Positions 33,936-46,326 of a DNA stretch of 64,000 nt are shown here, piece by piece. Each line of letters begins with the position of its first letter. Position 1 is the stretch's first letter. The stretch lies in contig NC_082684.1 of the NCBI RefSeq assembly GCF_949987515.2, positions 43,738,006 to 43,802,005 on the forward strand, in the 5' to 3' direction. A program made the position numbers and the translations under genes. The stretch is from Delphinus delphis (lineage: Eukaryota > Chordata > Mammalia > Artiodactyla > Delphinidae). The notes below the pieces were generated by a model. The model was not told the DNA's origin. It did no database searches and saw only the letters and a program-made list of their open reading frames with translations.

Positions 33936-35473
33936 TTTCATGGCTCTGCAAGAACCTGCAGGCTCTCCCTGTGGGTTCTCAGCTGCTACTATGACTGTGG
34001 TCTCTGCACGCATGCTCCAGAGCTCCATGCCTCTTTCCTGGGCTCCCGTTTTGGACATACAAGTCATAGCAACCATACAGAGCTATCCATGCTGGTTGTG
34101 GGTAAATGGATGCATACATAGTGGTTATTTCTGTGATCACTAAATGAGAAAATTCTGTTTCTTTTCTATTTATGGAAACATTTTAATCTTGAAGGTTCTA
34201 TACAAATTACTCACCTTTCATCAAAGTCAGAAAGTATACCCTTGTGTCACAGTTTTCCTGTGTGATTTGCACAATGAACTCAACATTTTCCCATGGATTC
34301 TTTTGTATTTGCTTCCTTCTGGTTGCACCATGGAACTATTGTGTTACATTTACATTTGTATATGTGTGTGTAGGTATATATGTATAGATATATACCTAGA
34401 CATTTCTATATCTTTAGAAAGGTAACGCTTCAGTTCAGCGACCTTGCTGCACTTTAAGTGGAAAGCAATCTTGATCTCCCCTTTCATTTTTCATGGTTTC
34501 CCACTGTGCCTAACAATTGGTTAAGAGAAACATTTCAGTGGAGGTCAAACATTGTTTGAATGTGTGGCAACTGGTTTCCCAGGGAAACAGCACATCAGTA
34601 CTTGTAGCCTTCGGCAGCATCTCCATAATGACGTCCAGACAACAGCCATAGCAGAATGTTTGCTATAGAACAGGAGACTCAAAACGAACTCGGAGAAGGC
34701 CCTGTGAACAAGGTGAACCATCTCAAAAGATGAAGAAGTATTCTGCAAGAGTGGTGCCCTTAGCATCCTACAGTGTTTCTGAACACAACTCGCCCCTGTC
34801 AGGTGGTAAATGCTGTTCTCCTGGGCAAGAGCCCTTCTCTGCGTGGGTTTCCATGCTCTTCGGGCTCACTGTTCCATCACTGTGTTTATTCTCTGTAGAA
34901 ATCCTTAAACTCTAGCTGAAATTATCTGTTGCCTACGTGGAGTTTTTGCTTACATGATTAGTAGTTTGGAGATGAAAATTACCTTAGGGAAAATTTGTTA
35001 GACTCCCCCCAAAAGAAAACTTTGAAAAGTTGCTTAGACTTGACTTATTTAGGTATTAGTTTATTTGGAGCCTGAACTCTTATTACAGAGTTCTCTGTCT
35101 TTGACTTCCCTAATATTTCAGTAATTTACTTAGCTGCTGTTCTTTTAACAATGTAGACAAGGAAAGAAGACAAAGGAAGACTTCTATATTAGAGTCCAGC
35201 ACTTGAAAAATGAAGGAATACTGAAGGAATTGAATAAAATGTACGTTTCCCTACATGGTTCAATTGAGATCTTTTTCAGTCTAATCAACATTCCACGTGA
35301 GCATGGGTTGAGTCTAATTCTAAAGAATGAAGGGGAAGACAACACTAATTGTTTAAGATGAAACTGTCTGTCCTTTTGACAGACAGATGTTAACTAATAC
35401 ATATCTTATAGACTAATACATTGAAGTCTGGTTTGGGTTTCTTTTTTAAAGGAAAAGAATTAAAATCCTCTCT
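33936..35473. other. Intergenic DNA, no gene recognised
   Basis: Frames up to 93 codons without domains. A degenerate TA/TG patch lies at 34355-34400. Confidence 0.45.
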
Positions 35474-35540
35474 TTTTTTAAATTGAAGTATAGTTGATAT
35501 ACAATATTGTGTTAGTTTCTGGTGTACAACAAAGTGATTC

Positions 35541-35588
<48 letters not shown>

Positions 35589-35701
35589 TCTTTTTCATAT
35601 TCTTTTCCATTATGGTTTATTACAGGATGTTGAATATATTTCCCTGTGCTATACAATAGGACCTTTTTGTTTATCCATTCTATATGTAATAGTTTGCATC
35701 T
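35474..35701 (-). mobile_element. 5'-truncated L1 3' end with target duplication
   Basis: The plus strand runs 'aaattgaagtatagttgata' through 'tctggtgtacaacaaagtga', a long TA array, 'cttttccattatggtttatt' and 'ccctgtgctatacaatagga'. It is flanked by taaaatcctctct (35461-35473) and taaaattctctct (35702-35714), a 13-bp duplication with one mismatch. A 5'-truncated insertion of about 230 bp. Confidence 0.92.
35543..35587. repeat. (TA)n microsatellite inside L1 3'UTR
   Basis: An uninterrupted TA run of about 22 units, at the same L1 3'UTR site as the arrays at 5.75 and 12.9 kb. Confidence 0.95.
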
Positions 35702-35714
35702 AAAATTCTCTCTC

Positions 35715-36819
35715 TACCAACACTACCTGTGTTAGTTTACACATCAGATTTTTAAGTTCTGAATTGGCAAGTTGATAAAATCTTAATTAAATTAGGGAAT
35801 ATTTTAGAATTACTATTACTAAGAACTGTTTCATAAATACTGTATTCAAGAATGAGTAGTAAGGTAATTTCTGTTATATTACTCCGTGGGTTCATCTGAG
35901 AGATTGCATATCTCACTTGTATTTCTGTGATGGATAACAATAAATGTTGAATTAATTAGGCAAAAAACTCAGCTAAACTGTAAATGTAATAGAGTAATAT
36001 AAAGTTTTAACTAAAACATTCTTCTTGTTTAAAAAGCAGCTGAATTATTTCAAGTAGATACAATTTCATAAGCAATTAGCTAACCAAGTTTTGCATGGCT
36101 CTGATATAAGGAATAAACGCTATGGCTAGTTAGCATATTAACTGTTGATATTTGACAGGTAGGTGAATGCTTACAGAGGGGTCTGGCAGATTAAACATTC
36201 TTTCTCCATCTTATTTCTCTACTCCAAATGTATTCACTAGATTCTTTTTGAGACTACAAAGATTTTAAACTCCAATCTGGCCTATGTCCAATTGATCCTA
36301 AAACATAAACTACTCAAGTACCAAATAATGGAGTTTTATGTCCATCCTGAAACAAGTTACAGGGCCTGAAGTCTTCCAGTATTTCCAATTGGCGAAGCTG
36401 GGAAAGTAAACACTACTTTGCAAACTGCTGATTTTACACACAAAAAGCTGTGTTTTATAAACCATATGTTGCATTTGCCTTTGGATGGGCTTGTGATGTA
36501 ATTTGTTGTAACGCAGAGGAGTAAGAAGTGGAGCATTTGCAGACTGCATTGTCACACTGTCTATTTTCTTACCTTTAGCAAGGAAGCCCCACCTTACATT
36601 TCTAGGGGATAAAAACCTTATATTTTTCTTTAAAAGATTTCAAAGAGGAGATAGTTCTACAGTCCTTTTTAGAAAAACCACTTGACTGATTATCAGTCCT
36701 TACTGTTTGGAATTCCTTCCTTAAATTGGCTTAATGTTAACTAAAATCCTTCCTGCCACATTTTAAGTTGATATTCTTGCCTAGAGAACACATTCAGTTT
36801 GTATATGAGTATGAAATTC
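35715..36819. other. Intergenic DNA, no gene recognised
   Basis: AT-rich single-copy sequence with no reading frame of note. Confidence 0.45.
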
Positions 36820-36833
36820 TACCTCCATTTCAC

Positions 36834-37334
36834 TTCTTTTTTAAAAAATTTGAAGTATAGTTGATTTACAATGTTGTGCAAATTTCTGCTGTGCAGCAAA
36901 GTGACTCAGTTATACATATATATACACTCTTTTTCATATTCTTTTCCATTATGGTTATCACAGGATAGTGAATATAGTTCCCTGTGCTATACAGTAGGGC
37001 CTTGTTTATCCATCCTATATATAATAGTTTGCATCTGCTAATCCCAAACTCCCAATCCTTCCCTCCCCCTTGGCAACTGCAAGTCTGTTCTCTATGTCTG
37101 TGGGTCTCTTTCTGTTTCATAGATATGTTCACTTGGGCCATATTTTAGAGTCCACATATAAGTGATTTCATGTGGTATTTGTCTTTCTCTTTCTTACTTC
37201 ACTTGGGATGATAATCTCTGGGTCCATCCATCTTGCTGCAAATGGCATTATTTCATTCTTTTTATGGCTGAGTAATATCCCATTGTGTACAGATACCACA
37301 TCTTCTTTATTCATTCGTCTGTCAATGGACATTT
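36834..37334 (-). mobile_element. 5'-truncated L1 3' end with target duplication
   Basis: A 0.5 kb L1 tail extending into the C-terminus of ORF2 ('tttatggctgagtaatatcc' is the antisense of the MEYYSA-type region). Flanks carry ctacctccatttc on both sides (about 36821-36833 and 37337-37349). A short TA/CA stretch is present at the usual 3'UTR site but is not expanded. Confidence 0.9.
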
Positions 37335-37349
37335 ACTACCTCCATTTCT

Positions 37350-38099
37350 TAAACCACAAATGGAATAGTTCATGTTTGAAGATCTCTAAAGTTCCATCCA
37401 GCTATATTAGTCCTATTAGCAATCACTGCCATCCTACAGAGTGATGGTTCTTGAACTTTTGGGAGACATAGTTTCCTTGTTAAGTAGGCAGTTACAGGCT
37501 ATGGAACATCTCCCCAGTAAAATGTACATACACACAACATTTGGGGGCCTCCTAAAGTCCCCTGATGTCCCTGGACCCTGGATAAAGAGCCCCTGACAGA
37601 GCACAGACATCTTTTCAGGTGTGAATTCAGATGTGAGTTGTAAAGAATAGAGGCATTACTGAGAATTTATGCATGACAGGATCCTTTAAATCAAATATAC
37701 AAAGTCTTTTAACATTTTATTTTAAAATTTTGGTCACATGATCAATCTGTTTTTCTCATGTCCTAATAATGATCTCTAAATGTCAGATAGAAACATGCAG
37801 GGCTAGTTTTAAATTTTCTCTTGGATCCCACTTGATATGATTTTATTACTGAAATACAAAAAGAAAATAAATCTCATCATAAGACAGCATCATTATTTAC
37901 CCCAAGGACAAGCAGACTCTACCACATATGGATGGCATCTTCAAAGTCCTTTCTGTTGCCTACACATCAGTTAAAAGTTTATTTTCTTTTTTGGATAACA
38001 AACATTTAACTTTCAAAAAAAAAACCAAACAACATTATCATGATCTGTAAGTGGCATTCAGTGTGGCCCAGGTTCCCTACCATGCTGCTTGGCGAACTC
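37350..38099. other. Intergenic DNA, no gene recognised
   Basis: No gene or repeat recognised. An A-run lies at 38015-38025. Confidence 0.45.
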
Positions 38100-38362
38100 C
38101 TCCTCTTAGGGTCCTGATTGTCTCAGCCCCCAAGCCTGGTTAGATGCCTCCGCCATTGCTCTTACAGACCCAGTCTCCCTCTCCCATCACAGTGCTTATC
38201 TTTACTATTGCAACTGCCCATTTTCTCATCTATATTCCCCCCAAATACTTTAAACTCGGTGAGGGAGCAACATTCTCACTCACAGTTATTTTCCCAGCAC
38301 TTAAGATAGTGCCTAACACATTCAGGTGTTAAGTAAACGGTCATTGAGTGAATGCGTGAACA
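38100..38362 (+). mobile_element. L2 LINE 3' fragment
   Basis: 'ttaaactcggtgagggagca', 'agcacttaagatagtgccta' and 'cattgagtgaatgcgtgaac' follow the L2 3' end. Confidence 0.7.
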
Positions 38363-39334
38363 AGTGCACAACACATTGTGTATAAAAGATATGTCTGATC
38401 CGGTGGCTCTGTCATACTTTTTAAAAGAATAAGTGCAGTTAGAATGAGCTCAGATTTCCAGTATGGGATTTCCCTGCCTGGAAGTCTGACCTATAAGTCA
38501 GCATCAGAAAACTGATAGTCTATCAATTATCTGTTTTTGTAAATCATAAAAGACCGCGTTTTCATAGTGTGCAAACAATGGCTGTGGCTCCGGTTGGGGA
38601 AGAGAGAAAGGGTAAAGGGAAAAAAGAAAAGGGACTAAGGCTAAGCCAGATATAGCCAGGAGAGGAGTGGACGAGACTGACCTACAGTGGAGCAGAATTA
38701 ACCAAAAGGGATCCTTGTTCTTATCTAAGATGAGGGTGGGGCTTCAGATGAGGGGTAGGGGATGGGGGATATGTGGGCAAAGGAGAGGCAGGGAAGCAAG
38801 GATGGTCCAAAGCAGCAAGTAAAGGGAATGGGATTCGAGATGAACAGCAAATACCAAGAGCAGACATGAGAGGTGGAGCCCAGGGAAATGCCCAGATGCA
38901 GGGGCGCACAGCAGGGTCTCTTCTGAGGAGAGGCAGCCAGCCCACTAGATTCACCCACTTCCCTGGAAGGTTGATCTTTTGGGGATGCTTAACTCTGCCT
39001 GTCTTCTCAGAGAATACTTGGTGTTTTTAACCGAAAGGGGCGAGAATCTTCTTAGTGTGCTTTTTCACAGGAGAAGTACATACATCACAGTGTTCAAACG
39101 TTCACACATTGGAGTGTCACCCAAGGAGGCTTTTAGTCATCACACTTCGATAAGTAAGCCTGGTAGCCCACTTGACCTCAAACTAGTGGGTCTGCAGTAC
39201 TTCCCCTTCATGATTCTGTAAAATTATTTTCTTGCCTCCACACTAAGAGGGTACATGGTATGAGAAGTCTCGCGGTGGATGCTCTGAGTAGATCAAGAGA
39301 AATCCTATTAAAATAAGAGAATGGGTACGAGCTA
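38363..39334. other. Intergenic DNA, no gene recognised
   Basis: Purine-rich at 38590-38640 and 38730-38800. Frames of 77-85 codons on both strands arise from this bias. Confidence 0.45.
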
Positions 39335-39480
39335 CAGTTTGGAAAGACAAAAAAGTTTTAGATATGGATGGTAGTGATAGTTGAACAACAACATGAATGC
39401 TCTTATTGCCACTGAACTGTACAGTTAAAAATGGTTAAAATGGTAAATTTTATGTTATATCACAATGAAAAAATATAAGA
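39335..39480 (+). mobile_element. Old L1 3' terminal fragment
   Basis: 'ggatggtagtgatagttgaa', 'cactgaactgtacagttaaa' and 'ggtaaattttatgttatatc' followed by 'acaatgaaaaaat' form the standard 3' end of an L1M-type element. Confidence 0.85.
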
Positions 39481-40935
39481 CAATAACAATAAGAGCTTGA
39501 TCTGAGGAAATGGTAGGTGCTTCCCAGTTTTAAATATAGAAAATCAAGAGACAGTAACAAAAGTAATATTCAGGGTCAGATGCTCAGTCAGGCGTTAAAC
39601 TGGCCACTAAGTGCTGGGAATCCTGGTTTCTGGTACAATGTTCTTTTCAGGCAAAACTCCAAATCCAACCCTATCCCTTCACCATGCATAACTGAGATTC
39701 TATAAGCCTCATAATGTTCTTTCATAAAGAGGATCAATTTCACAATGTGTGCAGCAGATTTTCAAAACTACGTCCTTTGATAAGTTCATCATATATCCTA
39801 TTGAATTTTCTCCTGAAAATACATTCCTTAAAGTAGCATTTAACTCTACCGATATGAGCAGTTTTTATCTTTAAAAGGAAAGTTTCTGTTTCTTGTTCTT
39901 TCAGGGATTCTCACTTAGATTTTTTACTCCAGGAAAAGTTCCAAATGCATTGATATTTCCTGAAAAATATTCTTCCATGTGTCTAGGTATAATCCTGAAA
40001 ATCCCTTCCCTAGAAGAAACGTAGGGCTATTTCTCAAATGTTGTGGCAATGCTCAGGGAAGATAAGTTTTTAGAGAGGTGAGGTGAAGATCCATTTTGGG
40101 GTCATAAGCAAAGGCTATGATTTGAACTTGAACTTACCTGGAAACAGAGTGCTTCTTGTTAAGAAGTCACAAGGTCTTCATAAAATTTAAAATTTTTACA
40201 CTGAAAATTTCCATAGAATGTCTAGTCCCACTTTCTCACATTTTATAGAGGAGAACACCCAAGTCTAGGAGGTTGAGTGACTCGCCAAAGTCCCCCCGAC
40301 TCCTCCCTTCATGCTGCTTTACAAACCCTTCTTATGCACTTGTTTACAATGGGAATCATGCTCCTGAATGGCTGAAACACCACCCGGAAGACATTATGGG
40401 GAGCTCTCTGTTCCGAAATCTTGACCATCACTCCCCTTTTCAGAGAGAGAGAGAGAGAAGAGGGAATTCAGATGGCATTTTCCTCTGCTGTGACAGCTCA
40501 CCTCTTTATTAAAATGATTCCCTGAGGGAGAATTCCATGCCCACCCCACACACACACACTATTATTTTTGTGTGTGTCATTCAAGGATTTCCCCTTGGTT
40601 TATTTTTTTGTTATTGGCAGATAATTGCTTGACAATGCTGTCTCATACTTTTAACTGTGTTTACTTCAATTCCTTTTTCAACTTGTTGTTAGAGTTTTTA
40701 TTGCAATCCCTGTTTTTCCGCTTCTCATTCATGCTCTTTTTTCAGTTTCCTATTCCTTAGGAAATAGCCACTGTACATTTTTTTTGTATTTATTACTATT
40801 ATTAACATATTACATAGCACATATTGAGAGGTAGTCAGTGGCTACCACAAATATCTCCCAAAAATTAAGACTAATAAGAAGATAGATTTATTATTCTATT
40901 TTTTCATAGTTTGTGTTTTTGTTGTTTTTTCTGTG
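39481..40935. other. Intergenic DNA; weak MIR remnant at about 40205-40300
   Basis: No gene. 40230-40300 ('cattttatagaggagaacac' and 'gttgagtgactcgccaaagt') is probably a MIR core remnant. A small GA run (40444-40458) and a CA run (40545-40558) are present. Confidence 0.45.
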
Positions 40936-41062
40936 TTTTTTTTTAACATCTTTATTGGAGTATACTTGCTTTACAATGATGTGTTAGTTTCTGCTTTATA
41001 ACAAGGTGAATCAGTTATACATATACATATGTTCCCATATCTCTTCCCTTTTGCATCTCTCT

Positions 41063-41090
41063 CCCTCCCACCCTCCCTATCCCACCCCTC
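41063..41090 (-). promoter_or_regulatory. G-rich tract in L1 3'UTR (copy 2)
   Basis: Six G-runs of three or four on the minus strand, able to form a G-quadruplex in L1 RNA. Confidence 0.72.
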
Positions 41091-41302
41091 TAGGTGGTCA
41101 CAAAGCACCGAGCTGATCTCCCTGTGCTCTGCAGCTGCTTCCCACTGGCTACCTATTTCACGTTTGGTAGTGTATATATGTCCATTACACTCTCTCACTT
41201 TGTCACAGCTTACCCTTCACCCTCCCCATATACTCAAGTCCATTCTCTAGTAGGTCTGTGTCTTTATTCCCATCTTACCTCTAGGTTCTTCATGATATGT
41301 TT

Positions 41303-43484
41303 TTATTTCTTAGATTCCATATATATGTGTTAGCATACGGTACTTGTCTCTCTCTTTCTGACTTACTTCACTCTGTATGACAGACTATAGGTCCATCCAC
41401 CTCACTACAAATAACTCAATTTTGTTTCTTTTTATAGCTGAGTAATATTCTATTGTATATATGTGCCACATCCTCTTTATGCATTCATCTGATGATGGAC
41501 ACTTAGGTTGCTTCCATCACCTGGCTATTGTAAATAGAGCTGCAATGAACATTTTGGTACATGACTCTTTTTGAATTATGGTTTTCAAAGGGTGTATGCC
41601 CAGTAGTGGGATTGCTGGGTCATATGGTAGTTCTGTTTTTAGTTTTTTAAGGAACCTCCATACTGTTCTCCATAGTGGCTGTATCAATTTACATTCCCAC
41701 CAACAGTGCAAGAGGGTTCCCTTTTCTCCACACCCTCTCCAGCATTTATTGTTTCTAGATTTTTTGATGATGGCCATTCTGACTGGTGTGAGATGATATC
41801 TCATTGTAGTTTTGATTTGCATTTCTCTAATGATTAATGATGTTGAGCATTCTTTAATGTGTTTGTTGGCAATCTGTATATCTTGAGAAATGTCTATTTA
41901 GGTCTTCTGCCCATTTTTGGATTGCGTTGTTTGTTTTTTTGTTATTAAGCTGCATGAGCTGCTTGTAAATTTTGGAGATTAATCCTTTGTCAGTTGCTTC
42001 ATTTGCAAATATTTTCTCCCATTCTGAGGGTTATATTTTGGTCTTCTTTATGGTTTCCTTTGCTGCAGAAAAGCTTTGAAGTTTCATTAGGTCCCATTTG
42101 TTTATTTTTGTTTTTATTTCCATTTCTCCAGGAGGTGGGTCAAAAAGGATCATGCTGTGATTTAGGTCATAGAGTGTTCTGCCTATGTTTTCCTCTAAGA
42201 GTTTGATAGTTTTTGGCCTTACATTTAGGTCTTTAATCCATTTTGAGCTTATTTTTGTGTATGGTGTTAAGGAGTATTCCAGTCTCATACTTTTACATGT
42301 AGCTGTCCAGTTTTCCCAGCACCACTTATTGAAGAGACTGTCTTCTCCACTGTACATTTCTGCCTCCTTTATCAGATATAAGGTGACCATATGTGCGTGG
42401 GTTTATCTCTGGGCTTTCTATCCTGTTCTATTGATCTATATTTCTGTTTTGTGCCAGTACCATACTGTCTTGATTACTGTGGCTTTGTACTATAGTCTGA
42501 AGTCAGGGAGCCTGATTCCTCCAGCTCCGTTTTTCGTTCTTAAGATTGCTTTGGCTATTCGGGGTCTTTTGTGTTTCCATACAAATTGTGAAATTTTTTG
42601 TTCTACTTCTGTGAAAAATGCCCATGGTAGTTTGATAGGGATTGCATTGAATCTGTAGATTCCTTTGGGTAGTAGAGTCATTTTCACAATGTTGATTCTT
42701 CCAATCCAAAAACATGGTATATCTCTCCATCTATTTGTATCATCTTTAATTTCTTTCATCAGTGTCTTATAATTTTCTGCATACAGGTCTTTTGTCTCCT
42801 TAGGTAGATTTATTCCTAGATATTTTATTCTTTTTGTTGCAGTGGTAAATGGGAGTGTTTTCTTAATTTCCCTTTCAGATTTTTCATCATTAGTGTATAG
42901 GAATGCCAGAGATTTCTGTGCATTAATTTTGTATCCTGCTACTTTACCAAATTCATTGATTAGCTCTAGCAGTTTTCTGGTAGCATCTTTAGGATTCTCT
43001 ATGTATCAGATAATGTCATCTGCAAACAGTGACAGCTTTACTTCTTCTTTTCTGATTTGGATTCCTTTTATTTCCTTTTCTTCTCTGATTGCTGTGGCTA
43101 ACACTCCCAAAACTATGTTGAATAAGAGTGGTGAGAGTGGGCAACGTTGTCTTGTTTCTGATCTTAGTGGAAATGCTTTCAGTTTTTCACCATTGAGGAT
43201 GATGTTGCCTGTGGGTTTGTCATATATGGCCTTTATTATGTTGAGGAAAGTGCTCTCTATGCCTACTTTCTGCAGGGTTTTTATCATAAATGGTTGTTGA
43301 ATTTTGTTGAAAGCTTTCTCTGCATCTATTGAGATGATCATATGGTTTTTCTCCTTCAATTTGTTAATATGGTGTATCACACTGATTGATTTGCGTGTAT
43401 TGAAGAATCCTTGCATTCCTGGAATAAACCCCACTTGATCATGGTGTATGATCCTTTTAATGTGCTGTTGGATTCTGTTTGCTA

Positions 43485-43545
<61 letters not shown>

Positions 43546-45378
43546 TTTTTTTGCCGTACATGGGCATCTCACCGTTGTGGCCTCTCCCATTGTGGAGCAC
43601 AGGCTCCGGACGTGCAGGCTTAGCGGCCATGGCTCACGGGTTCAGCCACTCTGCAGCATGTGGGATCCTCCCAGACTGGTGCACAAACCCACGTCCGCTG
43701 CATCAGCAGGCAGACTCCCAACCACTGCGCCACCAGGGAAGCCCTGTTTGCTAGTATTTCGTTGAGGATTTTTGCATCTATGTTCATCAGTGATATTGCC
43801 CTGTAGTATTCTTTCTTTGTGACATCTTGTCTGGTTTTGGTATCAGGGTGATGGTGGTCTCATAGAATGAGTTTTGGAGTGTTCCTCCCTCTGCTATATT
43901 TTGGAAGAGTTTGAGAAGGATAGGTGTTAGCTCTTTTCTAAATGTTTCATAGAATTCGCCTGTAAAGCCATCTGGTCCTGGGCTTTTGTTTGTTGGAAGA
44001 TTTTTAATCACAGTTTTAATTTCAGTGCTTGTGATTGCTCTGTTCACATTTTCTATTTCTTCCTGATTCAGTCTTGGCAGGTTGTGCATTTCTAAGAATT
44101 TGTCCATTTCTTCCAGGTTGTCCATTTTATTGGCATAGAGTTGCATGTAGTAATCTCTCATGATCTTTTGTATTTCGGCAGTGTTGGTTGTTCTCCTTTT
44201 TCATTTCTAATTCTAAGATTTGAGTCTAATCCTTTTCTTGATGAGTCTGGCTAATAGTTTATCAATTTTGTTTATCTTGTCAAAGAACCAGCTTTTACTT
44301 TTATTGCTCTTTGCTATCCTTTCCTTCATTTCTTTTTCATTTATTTCTGATGTGATCTTTATGATTTCTTTCCTTCTGCTAAGTTTGGGATTTTTTGTTC
44401 TTCTTTCTCTAATTGCTTTAGGTGCAAGTTTAGGTTGTTTATTCAGGATGTTTCCTGTTTCTTAAGGTAGGATCGTATTGCTATAAACTTCCCTCTTAGG
44501 GATGCCTTTGCTGCATCCCATAGGTTTTGGGTCGTCGTGTCTCCATTGTCATTTGTTTGTAGGTATTTTTTGATTTCCTCTTTGATTTTTTCAGTGATCA
44601 CTTCGTTATTAAGTAGTGTATTGTTTAGCCTCCACGTGTTTGTATTTTTTACAGATCTTTTCCTGTAATTGATATCTAGTCTCATAGCGTTGTGGTCGGA
44701 AAAGATACTTGATACAATTTCAATTTTCTTAAATTTACCAAGGCTTGATTTGTGACCCAAGATATGATGTATCCTGGAGAATGTTCCATGAGCACTTAAG
44801 AAAAATGTGCATTCTGTTGTTTTTGGTTGGAATGTCCTATAAATATCAATTAAGTTCATCTTGTTTAATGTATCATTTAAAGCTTGTGTTTCCTTATTTA
44901 ATTTCATTTTGGATGATCTGTCCATTGGTGAAAATGGTGTGTTAAAGTTCCCTGCTATGAATGTGTTACTGTCAGTTTCCCCTGTTAAGGCTGTTAGTAT
45001 TTGCCTTATGTATTGAGGTGATCCTATGTTGGGTGCATAAATATTTACAATTGTTATATCTTCTTATTGGATCAATCCCTTGATCATTATGTAGTGTCCT
45101 TCTTTGTCTCTTTTAATAGTCTTTATTTTAAAATCTATTTTTTCTGATATGAGAATTGCTACTCCAGCTCTGTTTTGATTTCCATTTGCATGGAATATCT
45201 TTTTCCATCCCCTCACCTTCAGTCTGTATGTGTCCCTAGGTCTGAAGCGGGTCTCTTGTAGACAGCATATATATGGGTCTTGTTTCTGTTTCCATTCAGC
45301 CAGTCTGTGCCTTTTGGTGGGAGTATTTAATCCATTTACATTTAAGGTAATTATCAATATATATGTTCCTATTCCCAT
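41303..45378 (-). pseudogene. L1 ORF2 remnant, copy 2, split by a SINE
   Basis: Begins MGIGTYILIITLNVNGL at 45378, the endonuclease N-terminus, open for 104 codons. The next large piece (44443-44925) holds the end of the endonuclease with an intact SDHNAMRLDI motif. Reverse transcriptase begins in 43787-44161 ([18 protein letters not shown]) and resumes after the SINE (43006-43475) up to LSLFADDII, where a stop follows. C-terminal pieces include an intact Cys/His motif ([18 protein letters not shown]). The coding length without the SINE and one duplicated site would be about 3.8 kb, as expected. Several frameshifts and stops make it non-functional. Confidence 0.93.
43487..43743 (-). mobile_element. 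CHR-type SINE inside L1 copy 2 ORF2
   Basis: On the minus strand it starts 'gggcttccctggtggcgcag' and ends in a tail of about 28 A, then TA repeats, then CA repeats. It is flanked by ctgtttgctagt at 43475-43486 and 43744-43755. It differs from the SINE at 2.6 kb in its body ('agcggccatggctcacgggt' on the plus strand) but matches the SINE in L1 copy 3. It has the same orientation as the L1. Confidence 0.95.
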
Positions 45379-45436
45379 TTTCTTAATTGTTTTTGGTTTT
45401 TTATTGTAGGTCTTTTCCTTCTCTTGTGGTTCTTGC

Positions 45437-46326
45437 CTAGAGAAGTTCCTTTAGCATTTGTGGTAAAGCTGGTTTAGTGGTGCTGAACTCTCTCAGCTTT
45501 TGCTTGTGTGTAAAGGTTTTATTTCTCCATCAAATCTGAATGAGATCCTTGCTGGGTAAAGTAATCTTGGTTGTAGCTTTTTCTCCTTCATCACTTTAAA
45601 TATGTCCTGCCAGTCCCTTCTGGCTTGCAGAGTTTCTGCTGAATGATCAGCTGTTAACCTTATGTGGATTCCCTTGTGTGTTATTTGTTGTTTTTCCCTT
45701 GCTGCTTTTAATATGTTTTCTTTGTATTTAATTTTTGATAGTTTGATTAATATGTGTCTTGGCGTGTTTCTCCTTGGATTTACCCTGTATGGGACTCCCT
45801 GAGCTTCCTGGATTTGGTTAACTATTTCCTTTCCCATGTTAGGGAAGTTTTCAACTATAATCTCTTCAAATATTTTCTCAGTCCCTTTCTTTTTCTCTTC
45901 TTCTGGGACCCCTATATTTCGAATGTTGGTGTGTTTAATGTTGTCCCAGAGGTGTCTAAGAGTGTCCTCAATTCTTTCCATTGTTTTTTCTTTATTCTGC
46001 TCTGCAGTAGTTATTTCCACTATTTTATCTTCCAGGTCACTTATCCGTTCTTCTGCCTCAGTTATTCTGCTATTGATCCCATCTAGAGTATTTTTAATTT
46101 CATTTATTGTGTTGTTCATCGTTGCTTGTTTCCTCTTTATTTCTTCTAGGTCCTTGTTAAATGTTTCTTGCATTTTCTCTATTCAGTTTCCAAGATTTTG
46201 GATCATCTTTACTCTCATTATTCTGAATTGTTTTTCAGGTAGACTGCCTATTTCCTCTTCATTTGTTAGGTCTGGTGGTTTTTTACCTTGCTCCTTCAAC
46301 TACTGTGTGTTTTTCTGTCTTCTCAT
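45437..46326 (-). pseudogene. L1 ORF1 remnant, copy 2
   Basis: The start codon at 46326 is kept (MRRQKNTQ), but a stop follows at once where copy 1 has QQMKEQ, and a second stop (about 46182-46184) stands where the others have Arg in GNRIEKM. From the internal MQETFNKDLEEIKRKQ the frame is open for 226 codons through coiled coil, RRM (NIRNIGVPEEEKKK) and C-terminal domain. It then loses one base near 45520 so that the last 30 residues are out of frame. The stop region lies at about 45437. Confidence 0.92.
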
